NCBI RefSeq assembly: GCF_003096675.1
Contig: NZ_QEKW01000004.1
Location: forward strand, 248,001 to 312,000
From: Actinomycetospora cinnamomea
Lineage (GTDB): Bacteria > Actinomycetota > Actinomycetes > Mycobacteriales > Pseudonocardiaceae
Direction of reading: 5' to 3'
DNA: 64,000 bases
Shown here: positions 25,532 through 33,370 of the stretch, piece by piece
Position numbering within the stretch: position 1 is the first letter of the stretch
How the letters are laid out: each line of letters begins with the position of its first letter
The notes under the pieces: generated by a model
Database searches by the model: none
Told to the model about the DNA's origin: nothing
Seen by the model: only the letters and a program-made list of their open reading frames with translations
Made by a program: the position numbers and the translations under genes

Positions 25532-26350
25532 TCATTGCGCGACGACCAGGGTCGCGACGAGCGGCCGGTGGTCGGACGCCGTGACCTCCGGGGTCTCGGG
25601 ACCCCCGACCACCGCCAGCCCGCGGTGGAAGATGTAGTCGATCTTCCCGCGCGCGGTCGTGGTGAGCTCGCCGGCGGGGTCGACCTCGGTGAACGCCGCC
25701 CGCAGCGGCGCCAGCTCGGGGGCGCCCGGGCCGACGTTGAGATCGCCGAGCAGGACGACGGGACCCGGGCCCGTGGCGGCGTCGGCAAGGAGGCGGATCT
25801 GGTCGGCCTGCACACCGTTCAGCCCGATGTGCGTCGTGACCAGCCGGAGCCCCGCGACCCGCACCCCCAGGTAGCCGCGCTGCTCGTCGCGGCGGTCGGG
25901 CGGGTAGAGCACGACCTGATCGTCGCCCACCGGCAGCAGGGAGAGCACCGCGAGCCCCCACTCGACGGCGTCGGGGTCGGTGCCGCATACGGGCCCGAGG
26001 GCGGCGTTGATCGGCGCGTTCGCCTCCTGCGATGTCGGCGGCCGGATGGGGGCGGGCACCACCGTGTACGGCAGGCCGTGGTCGCGGCGCAGGATCGCGC
26101 CGAGCTCCGCAGCCTGGTCGGTACAGATCTCCTGCACGGCGAGGACGTCCGGGCGCACCTGGGCCACCAGGTCGGCCCAGTCGTCCGGCTCGTGGGTGTG
26201 GCCCTGGACGTTCCAGGTCATCACCCGCAGCGTCTCGCCTCGCACCGGGGTCGATGCGGCCGTGGAGCAGGCGCCGAGCCCCAGGAGCAGGACGACCAGC
26301 AGGGCCACGAGAGCCCCTGGCGCTCGCCCACGACACCCGCTCCACGCCAC
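25532..26350 (-). CDS. Endonuclease/exonuclease/phosphatase-fold lipoprotein
   Basis: A 272-residue lipoprotein. Residues 1-27 are a signal with lipobox LGAC (Cys28). The mature part is an EEP (DNase I-like) fold: TWNVQGH (Asn), LAVQEICTD (Glu), LVTTHIGLNG (His), VVLLGDLNVGPG (Asp, Asn) and TASDHRPLVAT (Asp, His) give the full catalytic set. Substrates of such secreted enzymes range from DNA to phospholipids or phosphoinositides; none can be preferred. It would sit on the outer face of the membrane. It has no obvious operon partner; the ferric-reductase-like gene is 55 nt upstream on the same strand, so they may be cotranscribed. Confidence 0.87.
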   Translation of the reverse strand: MAWSGCRGRAPGALVALLVVLLLGLGACSTAASTPVRGETLRVMTWNVQGHTHEPDDWADLVAQVRPDVLAVQEICTDQAAELGAILRRDHGLPYTVVPAPIRPPTSQEANAPINAALGPVCGTDPDAVEWGLAVLSLLPVGDDQVVLYPPDRRDEQRGYLGVRVAGLRLVTTHIGLNGVQADQIRLLADAATGPGPVVLLGDLNVGPGAPELAPLRAAFTEVDPAGELTTTARGKIDYIFHRGLAVVGGPETPEVTASDHRPLVATLVVAQ

Positions 26351-26405
26351 GGTCCCATCTTCGTCGCCGGCCTGGACGCGGTTCGTCGGCGGTGCCGGGA
26401 CGGCG

Positions 26406-27677
26406 TCAGCCGAACCGTTCGGTGGTGATCGCGCCCGCCGGGACTCCCAGGCGGCCGAGACCGTCGATCGCCGCCCCGACCAGCGGGGGCGGCCCGCACA
26501 CGAAGTACTGGTGGCTCTGCGGGACGTCGGTGGGCATCACGGCGCGGAGCATGGACGGGTCGAGGCGACGCCCGCCGGTGCGCAGGACGGCGAGGTCGAG
26601 CCGCCGGGACAGGGCGAGGATCTCCGACGCGAACAGGGCCTCGCCCTCGCGCTCGGCGAGCAGGAGCGAATGGGCCCGCGGGTCGGCCGCGGCGGCGTGG
26701 GCGCGCAGGATGCTCATGATCGGGGTGACGCCGACCCCGCCGGCGATGAGCACGAGCCCGCCGTCGCGCGGGTCCGACCGGTCGGCCGGCACGAACGCTC
26801 CGTGCGGCCCGTCGACCCACACCGGCGTGCCCGGCTCGAGGTCGATGAGCCCGCCGCTGAACGGGCCCTGGTCGCGGACCGTCAGCTCCAGCACGCCCGA
26901 GCGGGTCGAGGCCGCGACGGTGAACGGGTGTTCCTCGGCGACCGGGAGCCGCCGCAGCCGCAGCCACACGAACTGACCCGGTTCGGGCAGGGTGGCGAGG
27001 GGCCGCTCGCCCGGCGCGAGGACGATCGTGGAGGTGGTCGCGGACTCCGGGCGGACGGCCGTGACGAGATGGGCGCCCCGACGCAGGGCCGGACGCACCA
27101 CCCACCGCTGCAGCAGCACGGCCAGCATCACCGCCGCGAGCGCGGCACCGGACACGCCGACCAGCGGGTTCTCGCCGATGTTGCCGAGCAGCCAGATGTG
27201 GCCGCCGACCAGCAGGAACACGAGCACCCCGAGCACGGCGTGCACCCGGGCGACCTGCCCGTAGCGCCGCGCCGACAGCCGGGGGAGGACCAGACCGCCC
27301 GCCACCATGAGGGCGGTGGCGGCGATGCCGGCCTGCATCGACGGACCGACGGCGAACGGGTCGAGCAGGGCCGGGCCCCGCGGCGAGGACAGCACCGCGG
27401 CCACGACATGGGCCAGCGTGAACGCGGCGGACGCGACGCCGAGGCGGCGGTGGACGTTGTTGCCCAGCTCCACGCCGAGCAACCGCGTCAGCCCGCGGAC
27501 CCGCGAGACCAGCACGACGACCAGCGCCATGAGCACCGTCGCGACGACCCCGAGCGCGCTGCCCCACGTGACGGTGTCGGCGAGGCGCGGCGACCCGAGT
27601 GAGAGCGCGACGGCCACCAGCGGCATGAGCAGCACCAGGCCCAGCCCCATCACCCACGCCCGCCCGCGCTCGGTCAT
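26406..27677 (-). CDS. Ferric-reductase-like membrane flavoprotein
   Basis: A 423-residue protein. The N-terminal half (about 8-215) has six hydrophobic helices of the ferric reductase transmembrane type, with histidines in NNVHRRLGVAS, FTLAHVVAAVL, ARVHAVLGVL and VGGHIWLLG placed to hold hemes. The C-terminal half is an FAD/NAD(P) reductase: EEHPFTVAAST for FAD, VDGPHGAF, VLIAGGVGVTPIMSIL for NAD(P) and YFVCGPPPLV. It would carry electrons across the membrane to iron or another acceptor. ATG 27677 is used. The Nudix gene is divergent, 88 nt away. Confidence 0.87.
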   Translation of the reverse strand: MTERGRAWVMGLGLVLLMPLVAVALSLGSPRLADTVTWGSALGVVATVLMALVVVLVSRVRGLTRLLGVELGNNVHRRLGVASAAFTLAHVVAAVLSSPRGPALLDPFAVGPSMQAGIAATALMVAGGLVLPRLSARRYGQVARVHAVLGVLVFLLVGGHIWLLGNIGENPLVGVSGAALAAVMLAVLLQRWVVRPALRRGAHLVTAVRPESATTSTIVLAPGERPLATLPEPGQFVWLRLRRLPVAEEHPFTVAASTRSGVLELTVRDQGPFSGGLIDLEPGTPVWVDGPHGAFVPADRSDPRDGGLVLIAGGVGVTPIMSILRAHAAAADPRAHSLLLAEREGEALFASEILALSRRLDLAVLRTGGRRLDPSMLRAVMPTDVPQSHQYFVCGPPPLVGAAIDGLGRLGVPAGAITTERFG

Positions 27678-27765
27678 GCCCGCGGACGGTAGGGAGGGCG
27701 TCCGCGCCGCCGGTGCGGTTCGGTGGGGCCGTGACCTGTTCGTGACCGAAAGGGGAGGACGCGCG

Positions 27766-28155
27766 GTGGAGCACATCGCCCGGGCGGTGGTGGTGCGGGA
27801 CGGGGCGGTGCTGCTGGTCGAGGAGATCGCCGCGGACCACTGGTTCTTTCCCGGAGGCCACCTCGAGGACGGCGAGACGCCCGCGGACGCGCTGGTCCGG
27901 GAGCTGCGCGAGGAGCTCGACGTGGGGGCCACGGTCACCGAGGATCTCGGCCGGGTCGAGAACCACTGGACCCACGACGGCGTGGCGCACCACGAGACCA
28001 ACCACGTCCTCGCCGCCACGATCGACACCGACGACCCGGTGAGCCAGGAGCCGCACCTCGGCGTCGGCTGGATCCACCTCGGCGACCTGGACACCACCGA
28101 CGTCCGCCCGCGTGTCCTCGTCGACCTCGTCCTGGCTCAGGCGCGGCGCAGGTAG
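27766..28155 (+). CDS. Nudix hydrolase
   Basis: A 129-residue Nudix protein. The Nudix box is FPGGHLEDGETPADALVREL followed by REELDV, matching GX5EX7REUXEE with Asp in place of the last Gly. It would hydrolyse a nucleoside diphosphate linked to another group. GTG 27766 has AGGGGAGGA six nt upstream. The 3' end overlaps the end of kptA by 19 nt on the opposite strand, so the two mRNAs are complementary at their tails. Confidence 0.87.
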   Translation: MEHIARAVVVRDGAVLLVEEIAADHWFFPGGHLEDGETPADALVRELREELDVGATVTEDLGRVENHWTHDGVAHHETNHVLAATIDTDDPVSQEPHLGVGWIHLGDLDTTDVRPRVLVDLVLAQARRR

Positions 28156-28652
28156 CGGGGCGCGAGCTCGTCGGCCAGCCAGGTGTCGGCGTTGCCGCGG
28201 AGGAAGACGTGTCCGTCCGCGGCGGCCCGGCCGGCGTCGACGTGCAGCACGACCGGCCGGCCGTGGCGCGCGCCGACCTCCCGGGCCGTGGCCTCGTCCG
28301 AGGAGAGGTGGACGTACTGCCGGGCGCCGGGCCGCAGGCCGTCGCGCAGGATCGCCTCGACGGTGGCCGCGCCCGTCCCGTGGAACAGGACGGCGGGCGG
28401 GTCGATCGCCGGCAGCTCGACGTGCCCGGGCAGCGAGTGCCCGTACCGCGCGCGGATGCGCTCGCCGGCCACCTCGAAGCGCTGCTTCGACCCGTGCGCG
28501 ACCACGTCCTCGACATCGGCGCGTGACACCCGCAGCGCCGCACACACCGCGTCGAGCGGGGCCCAGCCCTGTGCATCGAGGACCAGTCCCACCCGCGCCG
28601 GGTCGTGCCGCAGCGCGCGGGACATGCGCTTGGAGAGCCGCACCCTGTCCAC
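28137..28652 (-). CDS. kptA: RNA 2'-phosphotransferase (KptA/Tpt1)
   Basis: A 171-residue enzyme. It transfers the internal 2'-phosphate of an RNA to NAD+, giving ADP-ribose 1'',2''-cyclic phosphate, nicotinamide and repaired RNA. The N-terminal winged-helix part carries LSKRMSRALRHDPARVGLVL (Arg and His of the catalytic set), and the ADP-ribosyltransferase part has RYGHSLPG, LFHGTGAATVEAILRDGL and YVHLSSDEATAREVG, RPVVLHVDA. GTG 28652 is the most likely start. It is divergent from a LigD-type polymerase gene by 45 nt and tail-to-tail with a Nudix gene. In bacteria its natural substrate is unproven. Confidence 0.9.
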   Translation of the reverse strand: MDRVRLSKRMSRALRHDPARVGLVLDAQGWAPLDAVCAALRVSRADVEDVVAHGSKQRFEVAGERIRARYGHSLPGHVELPAIDPPAVLFHGTGAATVEAILRDGLRPGARQYVHLSSDEATAREVGARHGRPVVLHVDAGRAAADGHVFLRGNADTWLADELAPRYLRRA

Positions 28653-28697
28653 GGCCGGCGGGTTTGTCGGGAACCCGCCGGAGGCAAACGCCCCGGC

Positions 28698-29600
28698 ATG
28701 GCCCGGAGCGAGGAACTCGTCGTCGCCGACGTCGGCGTGACGCACCCCGACAAGGTGCTCCTGCCGGCCCGCGAGGGCGGCGACCCCGTCACGAAGGCGG
28801 ATCTCGCCCGCTACTGGGAGGCGGTCGCCGGCACGGTCCTGCCGCACCTCGCGGGCCGCCCGCTGACCCTCCAGCGCTTCCCCGACGGTCTCGACGCCGG
28901 AGGGTTCGTGCAGCAGGACGCGGGCAAGCGGGCCCCGGAGGGACTGCACATCATCGACACGCCGCGGCGGGAGCAGCGGTCGGGCGCCGACGAGGTCGTC
29001 CACCACCCCGAGGTCGAGGAGCTCGCCGACCTGATCCGGCTCGTCCAGTTCGGCACCGTGACGCTGCACGGCTGGAACGCCGTCGCCGGTGCGCTGGAGC
29101 GGCCGGACCGGCTGATCGTCGACATCGACCCGGGGGACACCGCCGACCTCGCGGGCATCCGCGACGTGGCGCGCGCCGTCGGGCGGGCCGTCGAGGACCG
29201 GGGCCTCGTCCCGTTCCTGCAGAGCACCGGCAGCCGCGGCTACCACGTCGTCGCCCCGCTGGACGCATCCGCGGGCCACGACCACGTCAAGGGCGTGGCG
29301 CAGGAGATCGCCGACATCGTCGCCGCGGGCAACCCCTCCGAGCTGACGACCGCCGTCCGCAAGGACGCGCGGCGCGGACGGACGTTCCTCGACATCGGCC
29401 GCAACGCCTACGGCCAGACCGCGGTGGTGCCGTACTCGCCACGCGCCCGCCCCGGTGCGCCGACCGCGACGCCGCTGGACTGGGACGAGCTCGGCCGCGT
29501 CCGCCCCGACCAGCACGACATCCGCTCGATCCCGCGTCGGCTGAGCCGCAAGACCGATCCGTGGGCGGGGTTCGCCGACCACGCGCGAGCGCCGGGATGA
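28698..29600 (+). CDS. LigD-type polymerase domain (PolDom), stand-alone
   Basis: A 300-residue primase-polymerase of the archaeo-eukaryotic type, as in the polymerase domain of LigD of bacterial NHEJ. It has the catalytic LIVDIDPGD (Asp142, Asp144) and STGSRGYHVV (176-185, His183). No ligase or phosphoesterase domain is attached. It favours ribonucleotides in known homologues and fills gaps at DNA ends. No ku gene is in the window, so a role in NHEJ is inferred only. The adjacent kptA suggests a link to RNA or ribonucleotide-containing ends. ATG 28698 lies after AAACGCCCCGGC, a weak ribosome site. Confidence 0.88.
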   Translation: MARSEELVVADVGVTHPDKVLLPAREGGDPVTKADLARYWEAVAGTVLPHLAGRPLTLQRFPDGLDAGGFVQQDAGKRAPEGLHIIDTPRREQRSGADEVVHHPEVEELADLIRLVQFGTVTLHGWNAVAGALERPDRLIVDIDPGDTADLAGIRDVARAVGRAVEDRGLVPFLQSTGSRGYHVVAPLDASAGHDHVKGVAQEIADIVAAGNPSELTTAVRKDARRGRTFLDIGRNAYGQTAVVPYSPRARPGAPTATPLDWDELGRVRPDQHDIRSIPRRLSRKTDPWAGFADHARAPG

Positions 29601-29653
29601 CCCACCCGGCGCTGCGCTGGACCGCGCGGACGCCGACGAGCAGGCGCACCCCC

Positions 29654-30673
29654 TCAGGCCGTCGGCAGGGTCGGGCGGGGGTGGGGGACCTGCGGCGTCG
29701 GGCGGCCGCCGTCGCGGCGGGCGCGCTTGTCCTCGTACATCGCCGCGTCGGCCTCGGCGCAGGCGCCCGGGAAGCCGCCGACGACGGTGAAGGGCGCCGC
29801 GCCGATCGAGCACGGGACGCGGGCGGCGTCGAGGGCCTCGCGCAACCGGTCCACGAGCTGGTCGGCGTCCTCCGTGCCCACCTGCGCCACCAGCGCGAAC
29901 TCGTCCCCGCCGAGGCGCGCCAGCGGGTCGGTGCTGCGGATGACCGAGCGGAGGACGGCGGCGGTCTGGCGCAGGTGGCGGTCGCCCGCGGCGTGGCCCT
30001 CGCTGTCGTTGACTGTCTTGAGCCCGTCGAGGTCGAGCGCCACCACCGTCGCCGGGTCGCCGAAGCGGCGGAAGCGCTCGTCCTCCCGCTCGAGCCAGCG
30101 CTCCCAGCCCCGGCGGTTGAGCAGCCCGGTGAGGGGATCGGTCTCGGCGTCGCTGACGGCGCGCTCCAGGGCCCGCGCCGAGTCGACCGCGGCGGTGTCG
30201 GCCTCGAGCACCGAGGACAGCAGGCTGGAGAGCAGGTCGAGCAGCGGCTCCTGGTCGACCAGCGTCGGGTCCACCGGCTCGCGGTTCAGCCCGACGACGG
30301 TGCCGAACAGCGCACCCTCGTCGGTGACGATCGGGGTGCCGACGTACGTGCCGATCTGCATGCCCTGCGCGGCGGCCTCGGACGCGAGCCGTTCCAACTC
30401 GGGGACCTCGCGGGTGTCGGGGACGATCCGCGGCGTCCGTCCCGCGGCCATCGGCCGGCACATTGAGCCGGCCCACGCCGCGCTCAGGCCGGGCGCGAAG
30501 CCGAAGCCGGAGTCCGCGGTGACCAGCACGGTCTGCTGGCCGTCGGCGACGCGGGTGACCGCCCAGGTGTCGAGCGGGACCACGCGCACGAGGTAGTCGA
30601 CGACCATGCGGCACGCCGCGTCGAACGCCTTCGGCGGTGCGAGGCCCGTCGCGACCTGCAGATCGTCCGTCAT
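29654..30673 (-). CDS. GAF-GGDEF diguanylate cyclase
   Basis: A 339-residue protein. A GAF domain (about 15-155) with AGSMCRPMAAGRT and TYVGTPIVTDEGALFGTVVG is followed by a short linker and a GGDEF domain (about 175-320): DPLTGLLNRRG, DLDGLKTVND, and the active-site GGDEF at 255-259. The I-site RSTD (246-249) is five residues ahead, so product inhibition is expected. It makes cyclic di-GMP. No membrane segment; a cytosolic sensor. ATG 30673. Confidence 0.92.
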   Translation of the reverse strand: MTDDLQVATGLAPPKAFDAACRMVVDYLVRVVPLDTWAVTRVADGQQTVLVTADSGFGFAPGLSAAWAGSMCRPMAAGRTPRIVPDTREVPELERLASEAAAQGMQIGTYVGTPIVTDEGALFGTVVGLNREPVDPTLVDQEPLLDLLSSLLSSVLEADTAAVDSARALERAVSDAETDPLTGLLNRRGWERWLEREDERFRRFGDPATVVALDLDGLKTVNDSEGHAAGDRHLRQTAAVLRSVIRSTDPLARLGGDEFALVAQVGTEDADQLVDRLREALDAARVPCSIGAAPFTVVGGFPGACAEADAAMYEDKRARRDGGRPTPQVPHPRPTLPTA

Positions 30674-31088
30674 CGGATCCCCCCTGCGTGCGCCCGTAGC
30701 CCCTTCCCGGCCATCCTCGGACCCAGTGTCGCCGTCGCGGGACGGCGGGGATCGGCCAGGTCGGGCTCATCACCCGTCCCGGGGACGGGGCCTGCCTCCG
30801 CCGTGCGGGCACCTTCTCGCTGTGGGACCTCCCTCCCCAGAGGGCTACTCGGACGTCGGGGCCCCGGCTGGCACGACTCGATCACGCTGAGGCCCGTGGC
30901 GGTGAGGGTGGGAACGACAACCCGTGTGGCCGGGAGAGCACGAGCGTGCGGTCCGGGGGTCGCCCTTGCCCGAACCAAGGGCGAGATTCGGTCATAGCGT
31001 GCAGACGCTCGTGCAGACGTTGCTTGCATCCCGTCGGGGGCCGAAGCTGGCGGGGACCGGTGAGCTGGCCGGAGGAGGTGACGGCACG
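30674..31088. other. 415-nt stretch without a gene
   Basis: No coding frame is convincing. A stem GCCCTTG/CAAGGGC (7-bp arms, 7-nt loop, about 30970-30990) and a direct repeat GCAGACG near 31001-31020 are the only structures. The promoter of the following gene should lie here. Confidence 0.5.
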
Positions 31089-31808
31089 GTGCTGCAGTGC
31101 TGCCCCAACGGTGCGCGCCCGGCCGATGCCTACCCGGCCGTTCCGGTGACTCCGCACCGCCTTGCCCGCGACGCGCGCGCGGTGTCCGCGCTCGGGGTGT
31201 TCAGCGTCCACGTGCATCCCCGCGACCGGGACGGTCGGGAGAGCCTCGACCTGGACACTGTCGGGGCGGTGACCAGCGCGATCCGCGAGATGGCGCCGCG
31301 TACGGAGATCGGGGTCACCACGGCGCGATGGGTCGAGCCCGATCCCGTCGCACGCACCGAGATGATCAGACAGTGGGGTCGGCTGCCCGCGCATGCCCGC
31401 CCCGACCTCGCCTCGGTCAACGTCCACGAACGCGGGTGGCAGCGGGTGTGCGCCGCCCTCGACGCGGTGGGCATCGGGGTGGAACTAGGAGTCTGGACCT
31501 CCGGCGACGCCGTGCAGCTCAGGAAGGCCGGCCTACCGCGGGGCACGGCCCGGGTCCTGGCCGAGGTCACCGTGACCGATCCGGGTATCGCGGTCGCCGA
31601 GGCAGTGCGCATCCTCAACGCGCTCGGGCCGATGCCCGCGCCGATCTTGTTGCACGGTGAGGAGGCCGGGGCCTGGCCCGTCCTGGAGTACGCCAAGCGC
31701 ATCGACCTCGACACCCGGATCGGCTTTGAGGACACCCTCGAATGCCCGGGTCGCCTCAGGCGCGCCGTCAGCAACGAGGAGCTCGTGCGGCATGCGCTGA
31801 CGCGATGA
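31089..31808 (+). CDS. BKACE-family (DUF849) cleavage enzyme
   Basis: A 239-residue TIM-barrel protein of the beta-keto acid cleavage enzyme family. VFSVHVHPRDRDGRESL holds the metal-binding histidine pair, VGVTTARWVEPDP-type GVTTARWVEPDP and LASVNVHERGW follow, then WTSGDAVQL, ILLHGEEAGAWPVL with the second acidic/His group. BKACE enzymes react a beta-keto acid with acetyl-CoA; the natural substrate varies and cannot be set here. GTG 31089 fits the start of relatives (LQCCPNGAR for 'xxACLNGxR'). Length is shorter than the typical 270-300, but similar to the compact actinobacterial subgroup. Confidence 0.82.
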   Translation: MLQCCPNGARPADAYPAVPVTPHRLARDARAVSALGVFSVHVHPRDRDGRESLDLDTVGAVTSAIREMAPRTEIGVTTARWVEPDPVARTEMIRQWGRLPAHARPDLASVNVHERGWQRVCAALDAVGIGVELGVWTSGDAVQLRKAGLPRGTARVLAEVTVTDPGIAVAEAVRILNALGPMPAPILLHGEEAGAWPVLEYAKRIDLDTRIGFEDTLECPGRLRRAVSNEELVRHALTR

Positions 31809-32000
31809 GACCCGTTGGCCCAGCCCGTGGTCGGAGTACGGGCAGCGAGGCCGGACCTGAGGTGAAGCGCCGCGGTCGCCCTCCGGTTGGTCAGGGCGCC
31901 GGAAGGGGTAGTCGGTGAGGCACGCCGCGCGCTCTGAGCCCTTTCCTGCACTTCTCTACTGGACCCATCGCGCTCCATACCTCAGCGAGGGCGGTGACCG

Positions 32001-32390
32001 GTGGAGGTCTCGACAGCCAGCTACGTGGTGACCGTGGTCATCGGCATCGTCATCGTCCTCGTGGTGGGTCAGCTCCTGCGCCGGCTGGGGTACGACTTCC
32101 TCAGGGAGATACACGGGGACCGAACGCGGACGACCTCGCTGAACTACCTGCTGGTCACCCTGTTTCACCTGATCGCCCTGGGTCTGCTGACCCTGGTGTC
32201 GACGGCGAACCTCGGGCTGAACGGCATTCAGCTGATCATCACGAAGACAGGGATCTTCCTGTTGGTTCTCGGGGCCGTGTACGGGCTCGCAGTGCTGGGC
32301 CTCGAGACCGCGCGCAAGCGCCGGCGGGAGGAGGCTCTCGAGGACAGCATCCGTTCGCGAGGACCAGACCGAGGGTCCCCCGCAGGTTAG
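32001..32390 (+). CDS. Small three-helix membrane protein, unknown
   Basis: A 129-residue protein with three hydrophobic helices (about residues 8-26, 46-68 and 78-100) and a basic-acidic tail (ARKRRREEALEDS) facing the cytosol by the positive-inside rule. GTG 32001 is used. No known family recognised. Codon use agrees with coding. The 192-nt gap upstream holds nothing recognisable. Confidence 0.65.
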   Translation: MEVSTASYVVTVVIGIVIVLVVGQLLRRLGYDFLREIHGDRTRTTSLNYLLVTLFHLIALGLLTLVSTANLGLNGIQLIITKTGIFLLVLGAVYGLAVLGLETARKRRREEALEDSIRSRGPDRGSPAG

Positions 32391-32415
32391 GGAATCCCCG
32401 GCGGGCGCCACGGAC

Positions 32416-32645
32416 GACCCCGATCCACTCTGTCGCCGTCACGACCTCGGACGTCGAGAACCAGAGGAAGCGGGTGGCGGTGGTGACCGGGTGGAACGTG
32501 GCGAGCTCGGCGACGCCGAGGCCTCGTGGTGGAGGAGGCGGTCGGAGGAGGTCACCGCAAGGGACAGCCCTGGGATGCGGCGCTCGGCCAAGACGCCGGC
32601 GACGGTGGCCCGGAGGTCGTCGAGGTCGGCTGTCGACCTACTCAC
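32416..32645 (-). pseudogene. Truncated serine hydrolase (beta-lactamase fold)
   Basis: GTG 32645 opens TADLDDLRATVAGVLAERRI and PGLSLAVTSSDRLLHHE, typical of the N-terminus of class C-like serine hydrolases; a 1-nt shift then continues in another frame as GVAELATFHPVTTATRFLWF and STSEVVTAT (the SxxK serine motif region). Sequence similarity ends about 32416; the rest of the domain is gone. It starts inside the last codons of the 130-residue protein gene. Confidence 0.65.
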
Positions 32646-33030
32646 CCGTGGTTTCCTTGACCGCGTCGATGCGATCGCGCATCGCCAGGAGGGCGTCGAA
32701 CGCGGCCCGCTCGTCAGGCGCCAGTACCTCGTGGTCTGTATGACGCATCAGGACGGCCAGGGCGTCCATGATCCGCCCGAGCTGGCGGCCGTAGCTGGCC
32801 TCCTGGGTGACGATGCGCTGCTCGAGCTCGGCGCTTCCCGCGGCCTGTTCGTTGATGTTGATGAAGCCCAGCTGCGTCCCGGTCGCCCGCAGCAGCGAGG
32901 TGTCGATCACCTGACGCACGTCCCCCGACCACGGGGCGCGCAGACCGAGCATCGCCCACCAGGAGCGCACCATCTGCTGGGACATCTGCTGAGACCAGGA
33001 CACGAAGGTCTGCGGATTGGAGGCCAGCAT
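32638..33030 (-). CDS. Hypothetical helical protein
   Basis: A 130-residue, mostly helical protein, rich in Gln and Ala (FVSWSQQMSQQMVRSWWAML, TQEASYGRQLGRIMDALAVL). It looks a little like a phasin or polyhydroxyalkanoate-associated protein, but the match is weak and I give no function. ATG 33030. Its stop overlaps the start of the broken serine hydrolase by 8 nt, so the two were once a coupled operon. Confidence 0.65.
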   Translation of the reverse strand: MLASNPQTFVSWSQQMSQQMVRSWWAMLGLRAPWSGDVRQVIDTSLLRATGTQLGFININEQAAGSAELEQRIVTQEASYGRQLGRIMDALAVLMRHTDHEVLAPDERAAFDALLAMRDRIDAVKETTGE

Positions 33031-33370
33031 GCCTCACTGTGCGTCGCCGGACCGCCGTGCCGTCAAACGGCGCCACCCGCACGGCGCAACCGCGGTAGCC
33101 GTGAGTACACGATCGCTGACCGCATGGTCGTTGATCGGTCTGTGGAGTCCGCCGCTCACCGGACTCGTCGTCCATGAGTGAGGCTTCTCGCGTCGTCTCG
33201 GGCCCTCTAGCTCGCTCGCAAGACGGCGGTATATCGGGAGATCGTCACGGCGCCGTCCCCGAGGCGTCCTCCTCGGGTCGGTACAGCGAGGTGACGGGCA
33301 TGAGTCGGAGCCTCGCGAGGATGGCGGGCAGGTCCGGTCCGCCATCGACGATCGTGTCGTATCAGATCGT
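33031..33370. other. 340-nt stretch without a gene
   Basis: No gene. The minus strand has a short open segment DLPAILARLRLMPVTSLYRP that ends at about 33250 and has no start; it may be the tail of a lost gene. Confidence 0.4.

Noticed and set aside
30674-31088. Possible tRNA or small RNA in the gene-free stretch
   Set aside because: No cloverleaf or TTC-loop consensus could be folded by eye; only a 7-bp stem.
31130-31978. A 282-codon frame antisense to the BKACE gene
   Set aside because: Ser/Arg-rich shadow; the plus-strand product has clear BKACE motifs.
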